Shown: one piece after another, positions 1 through 5,581 of the stretch
How the letters are laid out: every line of letters starts with the position of its first letter
Numbering within the stretch: the stretch's first letter is position 1
Assembly (NCBI GenBank): GCA_008974855.1
Contig: BFAR01000159.1
Coordinates: 1-7,671, forward strand
DNA: 7,671 bases
Reading direction: 5' to 3'
From: an archaeon MnTg01
GTDB lineage: Archaea > Thermoproteota > Nitrososphaeria > Nitrososphaerales > Nitrosopumilaceae
Notes under the pieces: generated by a model
The model's input: only the letters and a program-made list of their open reading frames with translations
The model's database searches: none
Told to the model about the DNA's origin: nothing
Translations under genes and position numbers: made by a program

Positions 1-2
1 AA

Positions 3-296
3 ATTAAATTTACAAAAATTTATGAATTATCTATATTTTCTCTAGTAACTGGTTCATTTATTGTTGTATATTTATTTGAAAATAATCTTAAAGAACTAGT
101 TGATTTTGCAACAGCGATTTCTTTTCTTATCGCTCCAATAATTGCTATTTTTAATTTTAGATTAGTTACTGGGAAATATTTTATTAAAGATGCTCAACCT
201 CCCATTTGGTTAAAAATTTTGAGTTATGCTGGGATAATTTTTCTTACAGGATTTGCAATATTCTTCATCATTACAAGATTTTATGACGTCATTTGA
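3..296 (+). CDS. C-terminal part of a probable Nramp-family divalent metal transporter (5' end outside window)
   Basis: The frame is open from the window edge and ends at TGA 294-296, giving 97 visible residues. Three hydrophobic segments can be seen, at about residues 9-27, 38-58 and 74-95, separated by short charged loops. The middle segment, reading FATAISFLIAPIIAIFNFRL, resembles the late-helix pattern 'ATTLSFLTAPVLAYLNYR' that I remember from bacterial and archaeal Nramp-like transporters. These proton-coupled carriers move Mn, Fe or other divalent metals across the cytoplasmic membrane. The metal-binding motifs of helices 1 and 6 lie upstream and cannot be checked. The gene ends 42 nt before the LarA homologue on the same strand, but that gene has its own TATA-like box, so co-transcription is uncertain. 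That it is a membrane protein is safe; the family call is from memory and moderate. Confidence 0.6.
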   Translation: MKFTKIYELSIFSLVTGSFIVVYLFENNLKELVDFATAISFLIAPIIAIFNFRLVTGKYFIKDAQPPIWLKILSYAGIIFLTGFAIFFIITRFYDVI

Positions 297-310
297 TTAT
301 TCAAATCAGT

Positions 311-320
311 TTTTATTATA
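311..320 (+). promoter_or_regulatory. TATA-like box for the LarA homologue
   Basis: TTTTATTATA is centred about 24 nt upstream of the ATG at 339. Archaeal TBP boxes usually sit about 26-28 nt before the transcription start, so the transcript would begin at or very near the ATG, as a leaderless mRNA. No Shine-Dalgarno sequence is visible between box and start. Confidence 0.5.
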
Positions 321-338
321 AGATGTTTTAATTTAGAT

Positions 339-1610
339 ATGAGTTACTCGTTACCATATGGTAAAGAAAAAATTACTTTCAAAATTCCTGATAGTTTTCA
401 AGTAAAGATTGTAGAGTCGAAACAAACTACGTTTGTTAAAGATGTTTATGAAAAAACTCATGATACACTAATGCATCCAATTAATTCACCATCATTATTA
501 GAATTAGTTAAAGGGAAAAAATCTGCATGTATTGTTGTCACTGATATTTCAAGAAAATGTCCAGATAAAGAATTGCTTATTCCTATTTTAGAAATTTTAG
601 AAAAAGAAATAAAGAGAGAAAAAATTTCGATTCTTGTTGCTTCTGGCATGCATAAAAAAATGAATTACGATGAAAAGATAGAAAAATATGGAAAAATTGT
701 TTGTCAAAATTACCAAATCATTGATCATAATCCAAATGATTATAATTCACTAGTTTCACTAGGACTAACAAAAACTGGAAATCCAGTAAAAATTTCTAAA
801 GTTGCTTTTGAGGCGGATTTGCTTATCTCCTTAGGTGTAGTAGAACCACATCAATTTGCAGGATATAGTGGTGGTTACAAAACAGTCTCAATAGGTGTGG
901 CTGATGATGAAACTATTAGTAGAACTCATTCTGCAATAATGATCAAAAAATCTAAAATAAAGGTAGGACAAATTGAAGGAAATACTATTCAAGACGAAAT
1001 AATAGACATTGGAAAAAAATCTGGTTTAAATTTCATAATAAATGTAATTCTGGGAAATAATAACGAAGTTTTAGAAATAGCATCTGGAGAGCCTTTTGAG
1101 ACTCATAAAAAACTAATACAGAAAGCAAAAAGCATTCATGAAATTCCATTAACAAAATCATACGATGTTGTTGTCTGTGGAATAGGATTTCCTAGAGATT
1201 CTAATCTTTATCAAGCAACTCGCGCTGCAAGTTATTTGTATTTTGCCCGAAAGCCTGTAATTAATCCAGATGGATACATAATCATCCCAGCTCCTTGTTC
1301 TGAAGGGGCAGGAAATGGTATTGGTGAACAACGTTTCTTTTCAATGCTAAAAAACAACTCATTAGATGAAATTTTAAACATAGATACAGAACCCAGAGCT
1401 GGAGAGCAAAGAGCATACTATGTCGCTCAAGTACTTAAAAATTGTAAAATAATCATCGTTGGGTGTAAAATGCCAGAAATTATTAAAGACGCAAAAATGA
1501 TTCCTGCTAAAGATATGGCAGAAGCATTTGATATAGTAAAAACTAGTTTTAGAACTACTGAGATACTTTTAATTTCTGATGCACTTTCTACTTTACCAGT
1601 AATTCAATAG
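339..1610 (+). CDS. larA: LarA-family nickel-pincer racemase/epimerase homologue (DUF2088 type)
   Basis: The 423-residue length is typical of LarA proteins, which racemise lactate or epimerise other 2-hydroxy acids in the cytoplasm by hydride transfer to a nickel-pincer nucleotide (NPN) bound to a lysine. The key residues are present: H105 in ASGMHK, H171 in EPHQFAGYSGGYK, K181 in the same motif, and H197 in SRTHS. Their spacing (66, 10, 16) equals that of H108, H174, K184 and H200 of Lactobacillus plantarum LarA as I recall them. D69 and R72 in TDISRK match the D72/R75 region, and Y291 in LYQATR matches Y294. The next substrate-contact position, lysine 298 in the lactate enzyme, is R295 here, so the substrate may not be lactate. 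The NPN makers LarB, LarC and LarE are not in the window. The ATG start is supported by the TATA box just upstream. It is convergent with the HD gene, 20 nt away. Family call is strong; substrate unknown. Confidence 0.88.
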   Translation: MSYSLPYGKEKITFKIPDSFQVKIVESKQTTFVKDVYEKTHDTLMHPINSPSLLELVKGKKSACIVVTDISRKCPDKELLIPILEILEKEIKREKISILVASGMHKKMNYDEKIEKYGKIVCQNYQIIDHNPNDYNSLVSLGLTKTGNPVKISKVAFEADLLISLGVVEPHQFAGYSGGYKTVSIGVADDETISRTHSAIMIKKSKIKVGQIEGNTIQDEIIDIGKKSGLNFIINVILGNNNEVLEIASGEPFETHKKLIQKAKSIHEIPLTKSYDVVVCGIGFPRDSNLYQATRAASYLYFARKPVINPDGYIIIPAPCSEGAGNGIGEQRFFSMLKNNSLDEILNIDTEPRAGEQRAYYVAQVLKNCKIIIVGCKMPEIIKDAKMIPAKDMAEAFDIVKTSFRTTEILLISDALSTLPVIQ

Positions 1611-1630
1611 TTCTCAAATATTTTCTAAGA

Positions 1631-2959
1631 TTATAACTTAATTCTATAGTAATCCCATCTCTCAGGATCAAATTGTGTAACAAACTTTGCATTTTCATGT
1701 GTTTTTGTACGTTTTGAAATCACATCTCTAAGGGCAAAACTGGTTTGATATTTGTATCTTTTAGAATGTGCTTGCATAGTAAACAAATGTCGTAATTCAC
1801 TTCCTCCATGATGCCCCCAATAACCCATTTTTATTGCAAGTGGTTCTAAAAATATCGTATTTTTTTTACCAAAGTTTTCATCATTTACTTTTTCTTTTAA
1901 AATTTCATAATTTTCAAGAGGACCTCCTTTTGCAAATCCAATTATTGGCCCTCCAGTATCAGTTAATCTAATAGTACTAAGAATTGTATTGGGGTTTTTT
2001 ATGGATTCGTCAAAATTCTTACTAGTGATTTGTAATGGTTTTGGTAACTCATCATAAATTTCCCGCAGATTTTTTACAAAATCATCTTTGGTTCTAGTAA
2101 TATTTTGTTCTATTGTAGGAATAATTTTTAGATTTTCATAAACGAAATCTGCATGAATTTGAATCTCTTGTTGACGAAGTTTCAAAAAAGAAAGAACATT
2201 ATGCATAAAGTTTTTTCTCATTTGTTTTGGTAATGATCTAAGAACTCGTTCACACATCTCTGATTCATTATTAATAAGATCTTCAAAATAGGCAACTGAT
2301 CTTTGAACAATGAGCGAGGGATGCCACGCAAGAGCGTGAGCATTTTTTTTTGCAAGTTCCATACCTTTAGCAAAATCTCCTAACGCATAACCGCTTATTC
2401 TATCAACAATTGACAAAAACCAACCCAATCTCAAGTAATGATCTTGTTTTTGAGAATTATTTTTTGTGATTTCACAATTATCGAAGCATTTTTTTATTTC
2501 CTTTTCAGCTTTTTCTTTTAGTTTTCCTTTCCATGGAAAAGTAGTTCTTAAAATTAGGGCTTTGATTAAATTAAGATCAAGTTCAGCATCGCTTAGAAAT
2601 TTTTTTAAAGTTTCATTCTGTGTAAGAAATTTCAACACACTTTCTTCATGAGGCTTATCTACGCTTTTATCTGGGTCAAAATCATGAAACAGAGCTGCAG
2701 TAAAGAGATACTTGAGGTCTTCTTGATTAATTGGATTAAGGTCGCTTTTCCAATTTGCTGCAACTAGAGTAATGTATGTAACTTCTAACTCGTGTTCTAT
2801 ATTGTGATATCCATAATAATCCATACCTAATCCTTGACTTTCAAACAAATCAACAGTAAAATCTAACATCTTTGAATAACATGGTTTGTCCAAACCCATA
2901 AGAGCAGCCAAATTGTTAATTTCATCTCTTAATCTATTTGAATTAGATATAAGCTGCAT
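1631..2959 (-). CDS. HD-domain metal-dependent phosphohydrolase with a GNAT-like C-terminal extension
   Basis: A soluble protein of 442 residues. Residues about 45-270 carry an HD-superfamily signature: H52 and H56 in YHNIEH, H92-D93 in the motif FHDFDPD, and a later aspartate D186 in SIVDRISGY. This fits the H...HD...D metal ligands of enzymes that cleave phosphate esters, nucleotides or cyclic nucleotides. The substrate cannot be read from sequence. About 170 residues follow. Residues about 333-412 resemble a GNAT N-acyltransferase: a strand with GPIIGFAKGG, a strand with TIFLEPLAIKMGYW, then GHHGGSELRHLF in the place of the acyl-CoA loop (R/Q-x-x-G-x-G/A) and its helix. The loop is degenerate, so CoA binding is uncertain. 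The ATG at 2959 is preceded by a well-placed TATA-like box, and no in-frame alternative looks better. The gene stands alone, convergent with the LarA homologue. HD call strong; GNAT call inferred. Confidence 0.82.
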   Translation of the reverse strand: MQLISNSNRLRDEINNLAALMGLDKPCYSKMLDFTVDLFESQGLGMDYYGYHNIEHELEVTYITLVAANWKSDLNPINQEDLKYLFTAALFHDFDPDKSVDKPHEESVLKFLTQNETLKKFLSDAELDLNLIKALILRTTFPWKGKLKEKAEKEIKKCFDNCEITKNNSQKQDHYLRLGWFLSIVDRISGYALGDFAKGMELAKKNAHALAWHPSLIVQRSVAYFEDLINNESEMCERVLRSLPKQMRKNFMHNVLSFLKLRQQEIQIHADFVYENLKIIPTIEQNITRTKDDFVKNLREIYDELPKPLQITSKNFDESIKNPNTILSTIRLTDTGGPIIGFAKGGPLENYEILKEKVNDENFGKKNTIFLEPLAIKMGYWGHHGGSELRHLFTMQAHSKRYKYQTSFALRDVISKRTKTHENAKFVTQFDPERWDYYRIKL

Positions 2960-2981
2960 TAGTTTTCGATCATATTTTAGG

Positions 2982-2990
2982 TTTTTAAAG
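2982..2990 (-). promoter_or_regulatory. TATA-like box for the HD-domain gene
   Basis: On the minus strand CTTTAAAAA is centred about 27 nt upstream of the ATG at 2959, which predicts a transcript starting at or next to the start codon. It lies in the 73-nt gap before the next gene. Confidence 0.5.
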
Positions 2991-3032
2991 ATGTAGTACT
3001 TTTTTCAATTTTTTTAATCTTAAATTTGAAAA

Positions 3033-3677
3033 TTATTCAATTTTTTGTAGATTTTTGTCTTCATCTACAGAATGTGATTTTTTTCCTGACAGCGAATACC
3101 TAAAGTAAATCAGAATACCAAATAGTTCTAAATATTCAACAAAGGCTACAGTGTAAAAATGTAAAACCCACCCATCAAAACTTTCATTTAGAACTGCAAG
3201 TACTGCAGATAATTGTGGAAATGCAATAAAAATTGCTAAAAACAATCCAAGTACTCCAAAAACCCAATCCTGAGCTTCTAATTGTTCTGTTTTAGCTAAG
3301 AGTTCAATAGGATCTGCAAATTCTTTATGCTCTTCTAAAATTTGATTTTTCAAATCTACATATGTTGAATTGCCTTGTTCAATTGCATAAATTGTTCCAC
3401 CTAAAATAAGAAGAAAAATTACGGATTGCCCATAAACAATCTTGGCTCGTTTGCCTTTTTGGAGTTTGTTTATTTGACGTTCAAACATTTCTCCAAATCT
3501 TCCTAGCTTTCCTTTTTTGGTTAAAACAATCATTGTAACTGAGATAGCAGTAATGATTCCAAAAGATCCAAACCAGTCAGAAGAAATATAGCTTACAAAT
3601 AACAATCTTGCTGGCAATAAAATTCCAGTCATCACTCCAAACACAATAAAACCTTCTAGAATATTTTGCCTTTTCAT
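3033..3677 (-). CDS. Conserved-looking integral membrane protein of unknown function (about five helices)
   Basis: I do not recognise the family. The 214-residue protein has hydrophobic segments at about 9-29, 35-53, 79-98, 137-163 and 171-194. Between helices 2 and 3 lies a very basic loop (KKGKLGRFG and KLQKGKRAK), which by the positive-inside rule should be cytoplasmic. Between helices 3 and 4 is an acidic stretch of about 38 residues (for example EEHKEF and ELLAKTEQLEAQD) that would then be external. The C-terminal 20 residues are charged and hydrophilic (SLSGKKSHSVDEDKN). No transporter, protease or redox motif is visible, and there are no cysteines. The start is ATG at 3677, preceded by an inverted repeat at 3686-3707 rather than a clear TATA box. 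The gene is divergent from the hypothetical gene at 3780 and sits 73 nt upstream of the HD gene on the same strand, which has its own promoter. Confidence 0.75.
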   Translation of the reverse strand: MKRQNILEGFIVFGVMTGILLPARLLFVSYISSDWFGSFGIITAISVTMIVLTKKGKLGRFGEMFERQINKLQKGKRAKIVYGQSVIFLLILGGTIYAIEQGNSTYVDLKNQILEEHKEFADPIELLAKTEQLEAQDWVFGVLGLFLAIFIAFPQLSAVLAVLNESFDGWVLHFYTVAFVEYLELFGILIYFRYSLSGKKSHSVDEDKNLQKIE

Positions 3678-3685
3678 AAATTTTA

Positions 3686-3707
3686 TCTCAAAATCTATGA
3701 TTTGAGA
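3686..3707. promoter_or_regulatory. Inverted repeat (7-8-7) just upstream of the membrane-protein gene
   Basis: TCTCAAA at 3686-3692 and TTTGAGA at 3701-3707 are perfect inverted copies separated by 8 nt. The repeat covers positions -9 to -30 from the minus-strand start at 3677, where the core promoter should be. It could be an operator for a dimeric regulator; chance in AT-rich DNA is also possible. Confidence 0.3.
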
Positions 3708-3746
3708 GATAGCTTCGCTGGTTTGAACAGCTTGTCATGTATATTC

Positions 3747-3754
3747 TATTTATA
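3747..3754 (+). promoter_or_regulatory. TATA-like box for the hypothetical gene at 3780
   Basis: TATTTATA is centred about 29 nt upstream of the TTG at 3780, so transcription would begin close to that codon. This placement is the main support for the TTG start. Confidence 0.5.
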
Positions 3755-3779
3755 GATCTAAAATAAAATTACTCTCACT

Positions 3780-4184
3780 TTGCCATTGGATGAAAACCTC
3801 ATTCTCAAAATAATTGAAATTCAGAAATCAACTAAATTAGATTTTATTTTACATCTTGCATCTAATACTTTTTTTCTAGAAAATGTAGTCATTTCAAAAT
3901 CTTTGACTCCTGTAAATCACCCAACAAATCGAGGAGGAGTATATTTTTCGGATACTTTTGTCTTCAAAATCAAGACAACTGTATCTGATCTTTCCCTTGC
4001 TCCTTTATTATCACAAAGTATGTTGGGCCCAAATCCTGATTTTCAAGATCTTGAAATCACTACAAAAGCAAAAATCGATAATTCATTAAAAAATGTGAAA
4101 TTGTTTGGACATTTGACAAATAGCATGCAAAGCTCATCGCTCATTGAATTGAATATGAACATAATTAGAATAAAACTTGAATAA
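3780..4184 (+). CDS. Hypothetical soluble protein, probable leaderless TTG start
   Basis: I do not recognise this 134-residue protein. It has no signal peptide, membrane segment or cysteine. The N-terminal 35 residues look helical (NLILKIIEIQKSTKLDFILHL). From about residue 36 onward short alternating stretches suggest beta structure, with a motif NHPTNRGGVYFSD at 46-58 and a hydrophobic alternating strand at the very C-terminus (LIELNMNIIRIKLE). The only in-frame ATG before the last third is at residue 81, which would remove most of the protein, so TTG at 3780 is the likely start, supported by the TATA box 29 nt upstream. A second TTG two codons on (3786) is possible. The gene stands alone: it is divergent from the membrane-protein gene and ends 8 nt before the convergent J-domain gene. 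That it is a gene is likely from its length, position and promoter; its function is unknown. Confidence 0.65.
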   Translation: MPLDENLILKIIEIQKSTKLDFILHLASNTFFLENVVISKSLTPVNHPTNRGGVYFSDTFVFKIKTTVSDLSLAPLLSQSMLGPNPDFQDLEITTKAKIDNSLKNVKLFGHLTNSMQSSSLIELNMNIIRIKLE

Positions 4185-4192
4185 TTTTCAAA

Positions 4193-4753
4193 CTATAAAA
4201 CATCAAAATATTTATCATAATTTTTTCGGCGTTCTTTATCTGATAAAACTTCATACGCTTTATTAATCTCAGCCATTTTTTCCTTGGATGCAGCATCAGG
4301 ATTTCTATCTGGATGCCATTCTTTTACTAATATCCTAAATTGATTTTTAATTTGATCTCGAGTAGCAGTTTTTGGTATTTTTAGAATTTTATAATAATCA
4401 GGAATATTGGTATTTTTTATAGATTTTCTAAATTCTTTATTGTCTTTACTTTTTCTTTTTTTTCCAATGTAATCATAGCTTGCCCAATCTGAATGATATT
4501 TTTCATAATCCCTATTCTTTTTTGATTCAAAATCACCTTTATCGTATTCTAATTTTTTTCGAAGTATTTGGTGTCTTGCCAAATAAAGAATAATTGCTAT
4601 TACTGCAATAATGAAACCAGAAAAAATTATTATTAAATCAGTGTCGCTCACCACTAATTCATTGGAATTTTGTGTTTCTTGTTCTTGTGAAAAAGCAGAA
4701 TTGCCTAAAGAAAGAAACAGAATTGTAGATAAAACAAAAATCTCTTTTTTCAT
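4193..4753 (-). CDS. Membrane-anchored J-domain (DnaJ-like) protein
   Basis: This 186-residue protein has three parts. Residues 1-22 look like a signal peptide (MKKEIFVLST..., hydrophobic core, possible cleavage near NSAFS). Residues about 38-60 form a transmembrane helix (LIIIFSGFIIAVIAIILYL) followed by RHQILRKK, positive charges that place the rest in the cytoplasm. A charged linker leads to a J domain at about 118-182, starting PDYYKILKIPKTATRDQIK, with the HPD motif at 147-149 and the end EVLSDKERRKNYDKY. J domains stimulate the ATPase of Hsp70 (DnaK) partners. The G/F-rich region, zinc repeats and C-terminal substrate domains of true DnaJ are absent, so this would recruit DnaK to the membrane rather than act as the general co-chaperone. 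It starts at ATG 4753, lies 61 nt downstream of the receiver gene on the same strand, and seems to have its own promoter. Confidence 0.92.
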   Translation of the reverse strand: MKKEIFVLSTILFLSLGNSAFSQEQETQNSNELVVSDTDLIIIFSGFIIAVIAIILYLARHQILRKKLEYDKGDFESKKNRDYEKYHSDWASYDYIGKKRKSKDNKEFRKSIKNTNIPDYYKILKIPKTATRDQIKNQFRILVKEWHPDRNPDAASKEKMAEINKAYEVLSDKERRKNYDKYFDVL

Positions 4754-4780
4754 ATATCCCTTTATTCTCTAAATTACTAG

Positions 4781-4788
4781 AATATATT
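4781..4788 (-). promoter_or_regulatory. TATA-like box for the J-domain gene
   Basis: AATATATT is centred about 32 nt upstream of the ATG at 4753, which would give a leader of a few nucleotides. It lies in the 61-nt gap after the receiver gene, so the two genes can be transcribed separately, though read-through from the receiver gene is not excluded. Confidence 0.4.
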
Positions 4789-4814
4789 CCAAAACTTATC
4801 TTTTAGGAAGGTAA

Positions 4815-5204
4815 CTAATTTCCTATTTGTCTTACTAGTTTTTTTAACGAAAATGGTTTTTGTAAAAATTCTACTTTATCTTTAAAATTCTCTGTTAAAC
4901 TATTATCACTGCCTAAAGCATATGCTGATGCAAAAATTATTCTTTGATTAGGAGTACTTTTTAGAATTTCATTGGCTACTTGTTTTCCAGTTTTTTTTGG
5001 CATTGATTGATCTAAAACAACAACATCAAATGGATCTTCTGCCTGTGATTTTTTCATATTTTTTTTCTTTTCATCTTTGTATTTTTGTAAACACTCTTCA
5101 CCGTCTTTAGTAATTACAACTTTATGTCCTTCTTTTTCTAAGATTCTATTGTACTGTAAAGAAGTAAATGCATTATCTTCTGCTATTAGTATATTTAGTG
5201 CCAT
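4815..5204 (-). CDS. Stand-alone response-regulator receiver domain (CheY-like)
   Basis: The 129 residues make a single receiver domain with no output domain. The acidic metal-binding pair is E9-D10 in ILIAEDN, the phosphoryl-accepting aspartate is D65 in VVLDQSMP, the conserved Ser/Thr is S93 in IIFASAY, and the conserved lysine is K116 in LQKPF. All the residues needed for phosphotransfer and the conformational switch are therefore present. The region between helix 2 and strand 3 (KYKDEKKKNMKKSQAED) is longer and more basic than in CheY. Such proteins take phosphate from a histidine kinase and signal by protein contact; no kinase, chemotaxis or archaellum gene is in the window. It is divergent from the first TPR gene, and the J-domain gene follows on the same strand. 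The start is ATG at 5204. Confidence 0.92.
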   Translation of the reverse strand: MALNILIAEDNAFTSLQYNRILEKEGHKVVITKDGEECLQKYKDEKKKNMKKSQAEDPFDVVVLDQSMPKKTGKQVANEILKSTPNQRIIFASAYALGSDNSLTENFKDKVEFLQKPFSLKKLVRQIGN

Positions 5205-5230
5205 TGTTAGAATATTTTAGCATTTTTTAC

Positions 5231-5240
5231 CTTTTAAAAC
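5231..5240 (-). promoter_or_regulatory. TATA-like box for the receiver gene
   Basis: Read on the minus strand, GTTTTAAAAG is centred about 31 nt upstream of the ATG at 5204. It lies directly beside the palindrome at 5243-5259, so a protein bound there could affect this promoter as well as the divergent TPR promoter. Confidence 0.4.
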
Positions 5241-5242
5241 AA

Positions 5243-5259
5243 GTATGTTTAAAACATAC
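5243..5259. promoter_or_regulatory. Perfect 17-bp palindrome with an AT core, candidate operator in a divergent promoter region
   Basis: GTATGTTT (5243-5250) and AAACATAC (5252-5259) are perfect inverted copies around one central base. The TTTAAAA core at 5248-5254 is about 30 nt upstream of the ATG at 5281 and can serve as its TATA box, which would put the palindrome over the core promoter of the first TPR gene and next to the receiver promoter. That is a typical position for an archaeal repressor site. If the TPR gene instead began at the ATG at 5245, the repeat would be inside the coding region, which seems less likely. Confidence 0.4.
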
Positions 5260-5280
5260 AAACAGCGTTCAAACGCAAAC

Positions 5281-5508
5281 ATGAATCAAATTAAAGATTT
5301 GGTAGAAAAAGCAAAAACTTTGCTTGAGAATAATAAATTCGAAGAAGCCTTGGGTTTTTTTGAACAGGCCTTGTTAATGAATCAAAATGATCCCGAATTA
5401 TGGAACCATAAAGGAGTTGCATTAAGAAGCATGGGACGATACGATGAAGCATTAGAATGTTTTAACAAATCTTTGGAATTAGATCCTAGAGACAAAAACG
5501 CTTCTTGA
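5281..5508 (+). CDS. Small protein of two tetratricopeptide (TPR) repeats
   Basis: From ATG 5281 this is a 75-residue protein made almost entirely of two TPR units, residues about 4-37 and 38-71. Typical positions are present: A-x-x-L-L-x-x-x-x-F-E-E-A and FEQALLMNQNDPELW in the first, then HKGVALRSMGRYDEALECF and LELDPRDK in the second. TPRs form helical pairs that bind other proteins. An in-frame ATG at 5245 would add 12 residues (MFKTYKQRSNAN) that do not look like TPR and would place the palindrome at 5243-5259 inside the gene, so I prefer 5281. The protein stops right at the boundary where a third repeat or capping helix would begin, so it may have lost its C-terminal part. It is divergent from the receiver gene and is followed 73 nt later by a second TPR gene on the same strand. 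Confidence 0.75.
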   Translation: MNQIKDLVEKAKTLLENNKFEEALGFFEQALLMNQNDPELWNHKGVALRSMGRYDEALECFNKSLELDPRDKNAS

Positions 5509-5532
5509 ATGAAACTATAATTCGCGTTCAAT

Positions 5533-5549
5533 ATTGACCCCTAGTCAAT
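5533..5549. promoter_or_regulatory. Inverted repeat (6-5-6) directly upstream of the second TPR promoter
   Basis: ATTGAC (5533-5538) and GTCAAT (5544-5549) are perfect inverted copies around CCCTA. The repeat abuts the TATA-like box at 5550-5556, where the BRE or an upstream regulator would bind. It could also be a hairpin at the end of the first TPR transcript, although no T-run follows. Confidence 0.3.
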
Positions 5550-5556
5550 CTATATA
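5550..5556 (+). promoter_or_regulatory. TATA-like box for the second TPR gene
   Basis: CTATATA at 5550-5556 is centred about 29 nt before the GTG at 5582, matching a leaderless transcript from that codon. A second AT-rich match around 5567-5575 is better placed for the ATG at 5597, so the start is not fully decided. Confidence 0.4.
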
Positions 5557-5581
5557 CTAATAAATTATTAATTATAAATTA

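Noticed and set aside
458..649. 63-residue minus-strand frame inside the LarA homologue
   Set aside because: It lies wholly within a gene with a strong family match, shows no motif, and has no promoter of its own.
2466..2651. 61-residue plus-strand frame inside the HD gene
   Set aside because: It is antisense to HD-domain coding sequence and low in complexity (Ser/Phe rich), with no promoter.
4804..4825. Inverted repeat TAGGAA/TTCCTA around the receiver stop codon, considered as a terminator hairpin
   Set aside because: It has only 6-bp arms with a 10-nt loop, partly inside the coding sequence, and no T-run follows on the minus strand.
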